Part shown: piece after piece, positions 1-7,860 of the stretch
How positions within the stretch are numbered: the stretch's first letter is position 1
Layout of the letters: every line of letters starts with the position of its first letter
Assembly: GCF_947489565.1 (NCBI RefSeq)
Contig: NZ_CANLEA010000011.1
Coordinates: 62,001-126,000, forward strand
DNA: 64,000 nucleotides
DNA from: an uncultured Kordia sp.
GTDB taxonomy: Bacteria > Bacteroidota > Bacteroidia > Flavobacteriales > Flavobacteriaceae
Direction of reading: 5' to 3'
Translations under genes and position numbers: made by a program
Notes under the pieces: model-generated
What the model was told of the DNA's origin: nothing
Database searches by the model: none
Seen by the model: only the letters and a program-made list of their open reading frames with translations

Positions 1-1434
1 GGCGTATATCGTTGGGTTGACAAAGTGTATGAAAACAAATTATTGAATTATGGAAAACGTTTAATGTACGAATTCATGATTCCAGAGCCAGCGTCTTTCC
101 ACGATTTAGCAATTCAAATGACCAATGAAGAAGATGTATTGGTAAAACCGGTAGATCCAAGAACAGCTTCTTTCCAAAAAATGAAAGATCACAAAGCTGT
201 AAATGCTACTACGTACAAACATTGGGCAGCTATTTACAATGCTGAGGTTTCTGAACCGCCAGTAGAAAGCATGTATATTGGAAAGGCATTTTCATACCAA
301 GCAACGGAAATCGTGGACGATCGTTATGAAAGATATGGTGAAAATGAAGAAGTTACAATTCCTGAAGGATATTATACAACCTATGCAAAAGCATATTGGG
401 AAGACAGTTCAGATGGATACACTCCAAATGCTACAAAAATTATTGTAGGTAGTGAAAAAATAGCTACAAAAGGTGCTCTATTTAGCATTCCTAAACACGT
501 AGACTCTATTCCTGTATCATTTTCTTCATTAGGACATTTATCTGGAAACTCTACCGTAAGTATCAAAGTTCAAATTTTACCAGAAGCTAAAGAAAAATGG
601 CAACTTGAAACGTTCAATGCTATCATTGAAGCGTATGAGGAGCGTATAGCAGAATACAATGAAAAATTAGCTGCTCAAAAAGAAATGAAGAATCAAAAAA
701 TTGATATCAATCCAGGATTCTTCAGAGAAATTGAGAAAACGGTATTGCGTAAAAATTGTATCACTTACTTACTTGGGCATGATAATTTAGGAAAAGATTT
801 AATCAGTAACAGACAATCTATCACCGAAATTACTGCCAGATATTCAAATGCTTCATTAGATGATTATGCGGCCAAAGTAAAATTCTTTGAACAAGCTTTT
901 GAATGGGATATTATGAGCTATTATTTCTATCCTTTTTACTGGGCAAATAAAGAAAAATGGGGAGAATTATACCAAATTCAAAACAACGATCCATTATTTA
1001 AAGCTTTCTTACAAAGTGGAATGGCACGTGTAATTATTACCGTTCGTCCAGGATTTGAAGAAATGGTAAACTGGTATATGGCTACTGGACAAATTTGGAA
1101 TGGTGGACAAGTACCAACACTTGACGATGAAGAATTTGTATCGATTGTAGAAGAATTACGTAATCCTGAAAGTGAAGTAGAAGAAACATGGGAAACTCGT
1201 GTACCAACTTCATTAACAGTCATTCAAGCTGGTGCTATCGGATTGAATGTAGAAGGATTGCCATGCAACGATCAATGTGACGATTGGTTACGATTTGACA
1301 CAGACGGAAATCCTGTTGTAGATGCGGATGGAAACCCAATTTCAGACAATCCAATTGTACAAAGCGATGAACTTGTTGGTGGTATTGAAGCTGGTGTTGG
1401 TAGCGATACTGTAGGCGGTACATCTGTACAATAA
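1..1434 (+). CDS. C-terminal part of a large uncharacterised protein (5' end outside window)
   Basis: The frame is open from base 1 (reads GVYRWVDKVY...) and the first possible start is an internal GTG at 25, so this is the 3' part of a longer gene cut by the window edge. I do not recognise a characterised family. Visible parts: a beta-rich N-terminal portion, a coiled segment near residues 200-225 (an E/K/Q-rich helix), an aromatic block (YYFYPFYW) near residue 300, and an acidic tail with a glycine-rich end that contains two Cys (CNDQC). I see no signal peptide or membrane segment in the visible part. It sits directly upstream of a toxin-like cassette, so a delivery or scaffold role is possible, but that rests on neighbourhood alone. 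A strong hairpin follows the stop. Confidence 0.7.
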   Translation, partial: GVYRWVDKVYENKLLNYGKRLMYEFMIPEPASFHDLAIQMTNEEDVLVKPVDPRTASFQKMKDHKAVNATTYKHWAAIYNAEVSEPPVESMYIGKAFSYQATEIVDDRYERYGENEEVTIPEGYYTTYAKAYWEDSSDGYTPNATKIIVGSEKIATKGALFSIPKHVDSIPVSFSSLGHLSGNSTVSIKVQILPEAKEKWQLETFNAIIEAYEERIAEYNEKLAAQKEMKNQKIDINPGFFREIEKTVLRKNCITYLLGHDNLGKDLISNRQSITEITARYSNASLDDYAAKVKFFEQAFEWDIMSYYFYPFYWANKEKWGELYQIQNNDPLFKAFLQSGMARVIITVRPGFEEMVNWYMATGQIWNGGQVPTLDDEEFVSIVEELRNPESEVEETWETRVPTSLTVIQAGAIGLNVEGLPCNDQCDDWLRFDTDGNPVVDADGNPISDNPIVQSDELVGGIEAGVGSDTVGGTSVQ

Positions 1435-1460
1435 CATAGTATTTAATCACAGATTTTAGT

Positions 1461-1499
1461 AGAAAAAGTATTCCCGAACTAGGTTCGGGAAGCTTTTCT
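1461..1499. terminator. Hairpin terminator after the truncated large gene
   Basis: The inverted repeat TTCCCGAAC-tag-GTTCGGGAA is flanked by AGAAAA on the left and TTTTCT on the right, giving a stem that could act on either strand. It lies between the first and second genes. A TTG codon at 1501 in the second gene's frame would start immediately after this stem, which argues for the downstream ATG at 1552. Confidence 0.75.
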
Positions 1500-1551
1500 A
1501 TTGTCAAATTCTGACAAAAAATCGAAGTATAAAAAATTAAAAAAGATAATT

Positions 1552-3609
1552 ATGTACGCATACGAATACGGCTTACGCAACTATGCTAAAAAATACCAAC
1601 CATTGCCAAATGTTGTTATTTATAATGATGAAATTATCATTGAAGATGATTCTGAAGATGATGCAGAAAAGCAAATTATTGATGAGTCAAAAATTCTTGG
1701 AGACCCAAGTCATGAACCTTCTTTTAGTGAATATGCATATTTTGAAGTAGAAAGAAGATATGAAGGAAATTTTAAATTATTAGATGGTAAAGTAGGGTTA
1801 GATATAAAAATTGCTGAAGAATACATGATTCCTAATGGATATTTAGAAGATTTAGGAAATAATAATACCATTCAAGATTACAATGATGATGGCTTTCAAG
1901 TATATAAGTACAATGATCGTTATTTTGCAAAAATTGTTACGCTAGAATTTCTACAATTTGCATTTCCAGGATATACGGCAGTAAATGCAATGAAATTGTA
2001 CAAACGATTCAATTTAGAACAAATAACAGTTACTGCAAAACCTAAAAAGAAAAAGAAGTTAAAGAAAAAGATTTTTGCACTTTCAGATAGATTTCTAAAT
2101 GAACTTCAAGATAATCCTGATATCTCAATTATTTTCTTTTTCTCTAATGATGGAGCAAAAATTGATAATACACATATCACTGTAGATAAAATTAGAGCTA
2201 ATGAAATTGTATTTTTCTTAGAAAAAAGTGATAGTTATAACATCTTCGGATCAGTTGCTCGTCTTCTTACTGGAGCCAATATAAATTCTGCTAAAGTATT
2301 TCCAACAAAAGCAATTGTAAAAATGGCAAAATTGCTCAATGTAAATACCAATGAAGAAGAAATTCAAGCTATTGCCAATGAGCATATTGAAAAAAAGCTA
2401 ACAAAAGATGAGTGGGGAATTTTATACTTTTTAGGAAAAGTAGCAGACATTGCTATCGGTGTAGGTTCTTGGTTTGTTAAAGAAACTTTTGGAGATGGTT
2501 TAATGTTTATAGGAGAAACAATTACAAGTTTAAAATTTGCAAAACACCGATGGAAATATTATGATGAAAATGGAGAACCTGATCCTAAATTCAGTCCAAT
2601 TTTTCCAGGTCTTAAAAGTCTGATTGATACCTTACAAGTTTCTAAAGAAGAAGCTGAACAACAAGAAGCTTCTTTTAAAGAAACCAAAGAAAATATCCTA
2701 AAAGGTTACAATGATTTCATGGATTATATTCCTCATGAAACACTTAGAAATTACCTTAAAAAGAAACTATCTTTTATTCCTAAAATGTTGATAAAACTTT
2801 CTGAATTATATACAAAGTTTATCAATTTTATAAGAGAAGGATTGGCTTCTACTCTCATATATTTAAATGCACTTTTTATTGGAGTATTAAATAGTTTGAT
2901 TGAAGCTGTTGGTGGAATTTTTTCATTAGTGGGAATGATTTTAAGTTTACCATATTATTTACATAGTGCAGCTAAAAACGAAAAAAAGGGTTCTTATGTA
3001 AGCTTGGTTTTTGAACTTTTAGAAAACGGAATTGAAGGATTTGTAAAACTATTTTCTTTAAAAAACTTAGGCGCAGTTATCAATTTTGCTATAAAAGCGG
3101 CAGACTTAGCTAAAACTTCTTTTTCTAAGCCAGAAACTGTAGTAACACAATTTGAAAAAGGTGCTTCTTTCGTGAAAACGCATATTGATAATATTGGTTA
3201 TATCGTAGGATATATTATCGGATTTGTCATTGAAGAAGTCTTAATAGCCATGGCAACCTTAGGTACAGGAAATATTGTCCAAGCACTAAAAGTTACGGCA
3301 GACTCTCTTAAAAAGTTACTTACAGCTCCAGCAAGAGCCGCGAGATTCTCTATAAAAAAAGCAGGTGATTTTATAGATTCTCTAGTCATACTATTCAATA
3401 AAATCAAAAAGTTTGATCTTAAAAAAGCGTTAGACACTTTACTAGAATGGATTCGTAAACTAGTTTCTACTACGAAGAAAGTAGCACAAGAAGCTTTTGA
3501 AAAATTATTTCCAAATAAAAGTGCAAGAGATAAAATTACCAAAGCTGGATTTGAGCCAACAAAAGTAAATGCAGCTGGAAATTCAATAAACTTTTGTCCT
3601 ATAAAATAA
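1552..3609 (+). CDS. Helix-rich carrier-like protein of a polymorphic-toxin-type locus
   Basis: A protein of 685 residues from ATG 1552; the frame is open up to a TTG at 1501, but that codon abuts a terminator hairpin. The N-terminal third is acidic and soluble and ends in an ITVTA element followed by a lysine run, a linker style I associate with flavobacterial toxin proteins. The remainder has three long hydrophobic or amphipathic stretches (about residues 295-325, 430-470 and 550-590) separated by charged helices. No signal peptide and no catalytic motif seen. The next gene is in the same frame two codons after the stop, and the pair precedes SUKH immunity genes, so this is plausibly the carrier or translocation partner of the toxin. 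Function is inferred from context only. Confidence 0.6.
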   Translation: MYAYEYGLRNYAKKYQPLPNVVIYNDEIIIEDDSEDDAEKQIIDESKILGDPSHEPSFSEYAYFEVERRYEGNFKLLDGKVGLDIKIAEEYMIPNGYLEDLGNNNTIQDYNDDGFQVYKYNDRYFAKIVTLEFLQFAFPGYTAVNAMKLYKRFNLEQITVTAKPKKKKKLKKKIFALSDRFLNELQDNPDISIIFFFSNDGAKIDNTHITVDKIRANEIVFFLEKSDSYNIFGSVARLLTGANINSAKVFPTKAIVKMAKLLNVNTNEEEIQAIANEHIEKKLTKDEWGILYFLGKVADIAIGVGSWFVKETFGDGLMFIGETITSLKFAKHRWKYYDENGEPDPKFSPIFPGLKSLIDTLQVSKEEAEQQEASFKETKENILKGYNDFMDYIPHETLRNYLKKKLSFIPKMLIKLSELYTKFINFIREGLASTLIYLNALFIGVLNSLIEAVGGIFSLVGMILSLPYYLHSAAKNEKKGSYVSLVFELLENGIEGFVKLFSLKNLGAVINFAIKAADLAKTSFSKPETVVTQFEKGASFVKTHIDNIGYIVGYIIGFVIEEVLIAMATLGTGNIVQALKVTADSLKKLLTAPARAARFSIKKAGDFIDSLVILFNKIKKFDLKKALDTLLEWIRKLVSTTKKVAQEAFEKLFPNKSARDKITKAGFEPTKVNAAGNSINFCPIK

Positions 3610-3615
3610 TATACA

Positions 3616-4428
3616 ATGAGAAAAATTTTAAAAATTCTCATGTATCCATGGGAAAAACGAAGAAAACGTAAAGAAGAATTTAATATTTTACTAAAAAAAG
3701 CTAAATTAAAATTAAAGAAGCATAAAAATACTTCTATTATATTAGGGTGTCTAAAAGTATTTCAAAGTGATAATGGAAAATATTTTATTGAAGATGAATA
3801 TGGAAATATTTTACATGATGGATTAACAGAAAGTCAAGCTATAAAACAAATGGCAAAATATAGTGATGATGCGAAAGTAGCAGGAAAAACATTGGAGGAT
3901 CATATATATGACATTGCCTACAATACGAAAGGATTAGCTGTTAAAATTTCATCTGTATCAAAAAGTGCCTTAGACGATTTAGTGAGAAATGTTTGGAACG
4001 ATTTATTAAGGTTAAAAAGAAATAAAAGAAAGGGAGCTGTTTCTATCATGGAACATCCTAAATATGGCACAATTGGTGGTGGTAGTATTAAAGGCTTAGC
4101 TAGAGGTATATTACCTGATCATTTTCATCCTGTTCTGAAAGATTGGTTACAAGGAGTATTAAAAAAAATGGATGATGGTGTAATACCCAGAAGTTGGCAA
4201 CATGGAAAATGTGCAGAAGCGGAAGTATTATCAGAATTATTATGGAGGATTGACCCTAGTGGAAAAATGGATATTAATAAAATTAGAAAAATTTTGGAAG
4301 GCACTATTTCTAAAGCTGCTGATTTAAGTACAAATGCTGCTACAAGAGGATCTTTTAAACCAGCTTGTAAAAGTTGTGCACCTATGTTAAAATATTTTAA
4401 TATACTTCAAGATATAAATCCTATTTAA
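3616..4428 (+). CDS. Putative deaminase-fold toxin (YwqJ-like)
   Basis: A protein of 270 residues with a very basic N-terminus (RRKRKE) and a C-terminal domain from about residue 145. That domain carries C199-A200-E201 inside HGKCAEAEVL and C251-x-x-C254 (ACKSCAPML). A [H/C]AE motif followed some 50 residues later by CxxC is the zinc-binding and catalytic signature of the nucleic-acid deaminase superfamily, and the short CAE variant resembles the YwqJ-like toxin deaminases. A SUKH-type gene starts 2 nt after the stop, the classical toxin-immunity arrangement. No signal peptide. Target (DNA, RNA or nucleotide) unknown. The alternative is a zinc-binding protein of unrelated fold; the motif pair plus SUKH neighbour makes the deaminase reading likely. 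Confidence 0.7.
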   Translation: MRKILKILMYPWEKRRKRKEEFNILLKKAKLKLKKHKNTSIILGCLKVFQSDNGKYFIEDEYGNILHDGLTESQAIKQMAKYSDDAKVAGKTLEDHIYDIAYNTKGLAVKISSVSKSALDDLVRNVWNDLLRLKRNKRKGAVSIMEHPKYGTIGGGSIKGLARGILPDHFHPVLKDWLQGVLKKMDDGVIPRSWQHGKCAEAEVLSELLWRIDPSGKMDINKIRKILEGTISKAADLSTNAATRGSFKPACKSCAPMLKYFNILQDINPI

Positions 4429-4430
4429 AT

Positions 4431-4964
4431 ATGAATTTCTCAAAAGAACTACAAAAACATGTCAAAAACCATGGATGGAAACCTAATAGAAAGGACTTTT
4501 CAAATAAAACATACATGGAACAAAATAATTACCCGCAATTCATACAAAATTTTATGTTTGAATATGGAAAATTAAAAATTTCAGATTTCACACCTGAAAT
4601 TCCTGTCAAATCTGAAGTAACAAATCATATAAATTTTGATATTTCAAAAACAGAAGGAATACATGGAATATCAGAAGGATATGCTGAACAATTAGGTAGA
4701 AAGTTATATCCTATTGCATATTATACACCAGAATCATACGATGTTTCTATTGATGAAAATGGGTATGTATATTTACTAGGAGAATATGCTTTTTGCTGTG
4801 GAAAAGAACTATATAAAGGTATAGAAAACATCATAAGAATGAGAGTTTTTGATACTTTAGAATTAGACCCTGCAAATGATGATGATGAAATATGGTTAGA
4901 ATACAAAAAAGGTATAAGTACCATTGTTAATTTAGAAACTTATAATTTTAGATATAATTTTTAA
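4431..4964 (+). CDS. SUKH-3-type immunity protein
   Basis: A protein of 177 residues starting 2 nt after the deaminase-like gene. It shows the SUKH-3 pattern: GWKPNRK near the N-terminus, PQFIQNFMFEYG near residue 40, then PIAYY, an IDENGYVYLLGEY block and a final helix with KGIENIIRM. SUKH (SMI1/KNR4) proteins are known immunity factors that bind diverse nuclease and deaminase toxins. Tight coupling to the upstream gene indicates it protects against that toxin. It resembles the next gene, which is probably a second immunity paralog. Cytoplasmic: no signal sequence. Confidence 0.75.
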   Translation: MNFSKELQKHVKNHGWKPNRKDFSNKTYMEQNNYPQFIQNFMFEYGKLKISDFTPEIPVKSEVTNHINFDISKTEGIHGISEGYAEQLGRKLYPIAYYTPESYDVSIDENGYVYLLGEYAFCCGKELYKGIENIIRMRVFDTLELDPANDDDEIWLEYKKGISTIVNLETYNFRYNF

Positions 4965-4969
4965 AGATA

Positions 4970-4996
4970 AAAACCCAACTCATGTAGTTGGGTTTT
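4970..4996 (+). terminator. Rho-independent terminator
   Basis: AAAACCCAACT-catgt-AGTTGGGTTTT, a perfect 11-bp stem ending in Ts, 5 nt after the first SUKH gene. The second SUKH gene is therefore probably transcribed separately or by read-through. Confidence 0.8.
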
Positions 4997-5050
4997 ACTA
5001 TTTTTATAAATATTGAAACCTGAAAAAAGTATCATTTTATATCTGAAAGA

Positions 5051-5512
5051 ATGAAATTCAGAAAAGAAGTCCAAGAACAATTCGAAAAAGCAGGTTGGTA
5101 TGAAGGTAGAAATCTTCAAAAACGATATGATAAAATCAATAAATTCAACAAATTACCTAGTTTTCTAAAAGAATTCTTGTATGAATATGGTGGTTTATTA
5201 GTCGAAACTAACGATTTGAGTAATACGTTTTCAGGATCGTTAAATTTGAAACGAAAATTAAAAATAAACTCTTATTTACTAAAACCTTCTCTTGAAGGAA
5301 ATGTACTTACATTTCCCGTTGGATACTATCAAAATCCTCATGATCCTGGCTCTGTAGAATGTGATAAAACTGGAGCTATCTACCTTATGGGAGAATATCC
5401 TGTAAAGCTTACTAATAATTTTATAGAAGGAATTGAAAAAATTATTCTAAAAGATCAATCAGGTTTTATAGAATGGAATTATCAAGACAAATATTGGGAT
5501 GAAGAATATTAA
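5051..5512 (+). CDS. Second SUKH-3-type immunity protein
   Basis: A protein of 153 residues with GWYEGRN at the N-terminus, PSFLKEFLYEYGGL near residue 40, FPVGYYQNP, TGAIYLMGEYPV and a closing EGIEKIIL helix: the same order of motifs as the upstream SUKH-3-like gene and a closer match to the family pattern (GG in EYGGL). It has no toxin gene directly upstream and lies behind a terminator, so it may be an orphan immunity gene kept against a toxin carried by relatives, or a paralog for the same deaminase. Confidence 0.75.
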   Translation: MKFRKEVQEQFEKAGWYEGRNLQKRYDKINKFNKLPSFLKEFLYEYGGLLVETNDLSNTFSGSLNLKRKLKINSYLLKPSLEGNVLTFPVGYYQNPHDPGSVECDKTGAIYLMGEYPVKLTNNFIEGIEKIILKDQSGFIEWNYQDKYWDEEY

Positions 5513-5518
5513 TAACCA

Positions 5519-5556
5519 AAAAAACCCGCCAACTACAACAGTCAGCGGGTTTTTTA
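5519..5556 (+). terminator. Rho-independent terminator
   Basis: AAAACCCGC...GCGGGTTTTTT hairpin just after the second SUKH gene, with a T tract on the + strand. It closes the toxin/immunity locus. The A run on the left could also serve the convergent rpiB. Confidence 0.8.
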
Positions 5557-5598
5557 ATATCTTCTATAAATCTAATAATCTAAAGACTCTAATAAAAT

Positions 5599-6033
5599 CT
5601 AGCTACACGCAATCTTCTCCACTCTACGTTGGTGTCTTCCAGCTTCAAATTCAGTGTCTAAAAAAGTATCTACCATAGCAATAGCTTGTGGTAAAGAAGT
5701 AAAACGTGCAGGAATACTTAAAATATTTGCATCATTATGTTGTCTTGCTAAAGCAACAATTTCTTTGGTCCAACAAAGTGCAGCGCGTACTTTTTGATGT
5801 TTATTTGCAGTCATAGCAGCCCCATTTCCACTTCCACAGATAATAATTCCAAACGAAACTTTTTCGCTCTCTACATCGTCAGCAACTGGATGAATAAAAT
5901 CTGGATAATCGACACTATCGTCAGTATTTGTTCCGTAGTTTTGAACAGCATATCCTTTCGCTTCCAAATGCGCTACAATAGCATTTTTATAATCGGTTCC
6001 GGCATGATCGTTTCCGATGGCAATAGTTTTCAT
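5599..6033 (-). CDS. rpiB: Ribose-5-phosphate isomerase B
   Basis: Interconverts ribose 5-phosphate and ribulose 5-phosphate in the pentose phosphate pathway (cytoplasm). The start at 6033 (MKTIAIGNDHAG) gives 144 residues, the usual length; an upstream ATG at 6087 would add 18 atypical residues. All residues known from E. coli RpiB are in place with the same numbering: D9, H10, C66 in the ICGSGNG loop, H99, R133 and R137. It is convergent with the SUKH gene and borders the long gene-free gap that follows. Confidence 0.95.
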   Translation of the reverse strand: MKTIAIGNDHAGTDYKNAIVAHLEAKGYAVQNYGTNTDDSVDYPDFIHPVADDVESEKVSFGIIICGSGNGAAMTANKHQKVRAALCWTKEIVALARQHNDANILSIPARFTSLPQAIAMVDTFLDTEFEAGRHQRRVEKIACS

Positions 6034-6279
6034 ATATAATGGTGTTGTGTTTGTTGAAAACAAAGGTATGAATCGACTTTTGAACAACCGAAAAAAGTCA
6101 GTGTTAATTTAATTTTATAAAACCTTAAGCTTTAGATTATTATAAGTTAACATGAATTGTTGATATCTAGTGATGAGAAAGTAAGAAGAAAATTTTGTGA
6201 CTTCAAATTATTTTACAATAGGAACAAATTTTAAAACATCGCAAATTATTTAGCACTTCTTTTTAGAAAACTTATTAAA

Positions 6280-6670
6280 AGTCGTTTTCTTGATTGTTAA
6301 CAATAATTCACTAATATTTTATCAAAAATAAGCTGTGTATAAAGGTTGTTAATAACTGTTGATAACCTAGCTAATAATTCTTACTTAGAACGAGTTACAC
6401 TTTTCATAAGTTGTTCATCAAATTCAATAAGAAACAATTCCTATAAAAAACTTCAAAAGTTTTGCTAACTATTCACAAGCTATAATAACCATCATTATTT
6501 TTTTTAAATTTATAAAAGAAAGAAATATATATATTATTAATGTTTATAACATTTCTGTAAAATTGAATCTTTTTGAAATAGAATATTGGTTGTTTTTACG
6601 AATTGTTTGATTGTTCTTTTGAGGAAATTGAAAGAAATAGAAAATTTGTATGAGGGTTGTTGATAACCTG
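6280..6670. other. Candidate replication origin (DnaA-box array plus AT-rich tract)
   Basis: Three same-orientation 9-mers lie within 32 nt: TGTGTATAA (6334-6342, reverse complement of the perfect DnaA box TTATACACA), TGTTAATAA (6347-6355) and TGTTGATAA (6357-6365). A further TGTTGATAA at 6658-6666 shares the 12-mer TGTTGATAACCT with the first array, and TGTTGATAT lies at 6158-6166. Between them is an almost pure A/T stretch near 6500-6550 that could serve as an unwinding element. No dnaA gene is present, but Bacteroidota origins are not always beside dnaA, and three parS-type sites lie about 41 kb away. Chance occurrence in AT-rich DNA is the main alternative. Confidence 0.4.
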
Positions 6671-6845
6671 ATAATAGTTTAAAGTCTGGAAATGCTATTT
6701 TGATTGCTATAAGAAAACAAATGATTTGAAATGTCATTACGAGGAGCTTGCGACGTGGTAATCTGTTTCTAGCAAAACGTATATGTTGTATGTACCACAA
6801 TTGATTCGTGCGTATAGTCATAAAGTTAGTTGCTGACTAAACACT

Positions 6846-6922
6846 ATTCGTGAATTCGTGACAAAAAATAGTTCATTAAAAATACTTTCAGTTACATAGT
6901 TTTTAACCACGAATTCACGAAT
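6846..6922. repeat. Perfect 15-bp inverted repeat with 47-nt spacer
   Basis: ATTCGTGAATTCGTG at 6846-6860 and its exact reverse complement at 6908-6922. The arms are themselves near-palindromic around GAATTC. It resembles dispersed flavobacterial intergenic repeats built on CACGAATTCACGAAT; function unknown. Confidence 0.75.
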
Positions 6923-7052
6923 ATTTTCTAGCGTACTTATTTAGAAGGTTACATCTCTATTTTTTATTAAAACCACTTGTTTTTGTTATAGAAATCGAAC
7001 AAACGTTGGATATTTCAAATTCAATTTTGGGTCTAGTTTCAATTTCACAAAC

Positions 7053-7095
7053 TGTCACTTTGAGTGATTTTGATAGTGAAACGAAGAGAATCGGT
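7053..7095. repeat. Interspersed intergenic repeat (probable)
   Basis: TGTCACTTTGAGTG...GTGAAACGAAGAGAATCGG resembles short dispersed elements I associate with flavobacterial intergenic DNA (TGTCA..TTGAG...GAAACGAAGAGAATC). Only one copy lies in the window, so the call rests on pattern memory. Confidence 0.35.
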
Positions 7096-7106
7096 TAATT
7101 AGAAAC

Positions 7107-7349
7107 TTACACAATCCGTAAATGCGATTGCTTGCCGTAAAAATCATCTAAAACTTGTTTGGTAAGGTCCACATCATTTTTATGGACTTTCAACGAAATA
7201 CCACCAATTGCGTTCGAATAGAAAGGAAATACACTCAACATCATATCATTTTCAAACACATGTTTAATTCCTTTTTGATCAAGGACAATGCGAAGAATAG
7301 CATATTCATAGTGATACGTAAATGTAGCTACTGTGACAAAATTGAGCAT
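7107..7349 (-). CDS. DUF2007-family protein
   Basis: A small soluble protein of 80 residues matching the DUF2007 pattern: an N-terminal beta strand with a tyrosine (FTYHYEYAILRIVLDQKGI), a central GGISLKVHKNDVDLTKQVLDDF segment and a short basic tail. Family members are small proteins proposed to be signal-transducing or regulatory; no reaction is known. It is followed downstream on the same strand by rpiB but separated from it by 1 kb. Codon use looks native. Confidence 0.7.
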   Translation of the reverse strand: MLNFVTVATFTYHYEYAILRIVLDQKGIKHVFENDMMLSVFPFYSNAIGGISLKVHKNDVDLTKQVLDDFYGKQSHLRIV

Positions 7350-7394
7350 AAATTAAAAATAAAGGTAAAACGTAATGTACTAAAAATAAGAAAA

Positions 7395-7580
7395 CTAGTT
7401 TAAATAATACGTATCAATTGCCGCATTTTTTATAGAATCATTAGGAACTTCTACAGCTCTAATATCATCTCTAAAATCATTTTTAGTTTTCAAAGAAGAG
7501 TTAATATAACTACCAAACGAGAGTACACCGATCAAAAAGATCGATACAAATAATAGGATGACTTTATACACTCGTTTCAT
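7395..7580 (-). CDS. Small single-pass membrane protein
   Basis: A protein of 61 residues: a basic N-terminus (MKRVYK), one hydrophobic segment (residues 6-24, VILLFVSIFLIGVLSFGSY) and a charged periplasmic tail with IRAVEVPNDSIKNAAIDTYYLN. No known family recognised. It has a sensible start and lies in tandem with the DUF2007 gene, 46 nt upstream of it, so it may share its transcript. Function unknown; the shortness leaves some doubt that it is expressed. Confidence 0.55.
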   Translation of the reverse strand: MKRVYKVILLFVSIFLIGVLSFGSYINSSLKTKNDFRDDIRAVEVPNDSIKNAAIDTYYLN

Positions 7581-7860
7581 GATTGTTGAAGCAAAATTAA
7601 ATTTGGTTCTTATTCTATAGACGATATAAAAACGGATATGTTACACTTTTATTAAGATTTTTTTAACTTTTTTTAAGAAAAAAAATGAAGTTGCCTTTTT
7701 GGAATTAAAATAAGACGAAAATTAGAATAATTATTTATACAAATTTACATTGCAAATTCATTTGATCTCATGTGTTAATACTAGTAAAAAAAGCATAAGG
7801 TCAGTTCGATTTTTTTCGTAATAAAATGAAGAAAATTGTATCGAGAAGTACTTTAAAAAA

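Larger units (their letters stand above)
6034..7106. other. 1.07 kb gene-free AT-rich region
   Basis: No convincing gene in either direction between rpiB and the DUF2007 gene. It holds DnaA-box-like 9-mers (6334-6365, 6658-6666), a very AT-rich tract around 6495-6550, an interspersed-repeat-like segment at 6731-6760 (ATTAC...GTAAT ends) and a perfect 15-bp inverted repeat (6846-6860 with 6908-6922). See the origin candidate. Confidence 0.8.

Noticed and set aside
1235-1507. Open frame of 90 codons on the - strand inside the first gene and the following hairpin
   Set aside because: Antisense shadow of the large gene, with Q/H-rich composition typical of a wrong frame.
1-4428. Assignment of the first two genes to T6SS, eCIS or Tc toxin components
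   Set aside because: No VgrG, PAAR, sheath, tube or Rhs signature could be seen; context alone is not enough.
6537-6821. Open frame of 94 codons on the - strand in the origin candidate gap
   Set aside because: It runs through the repeat-like segment at 6731-6760 and the A/T tract; no recognisable domain.
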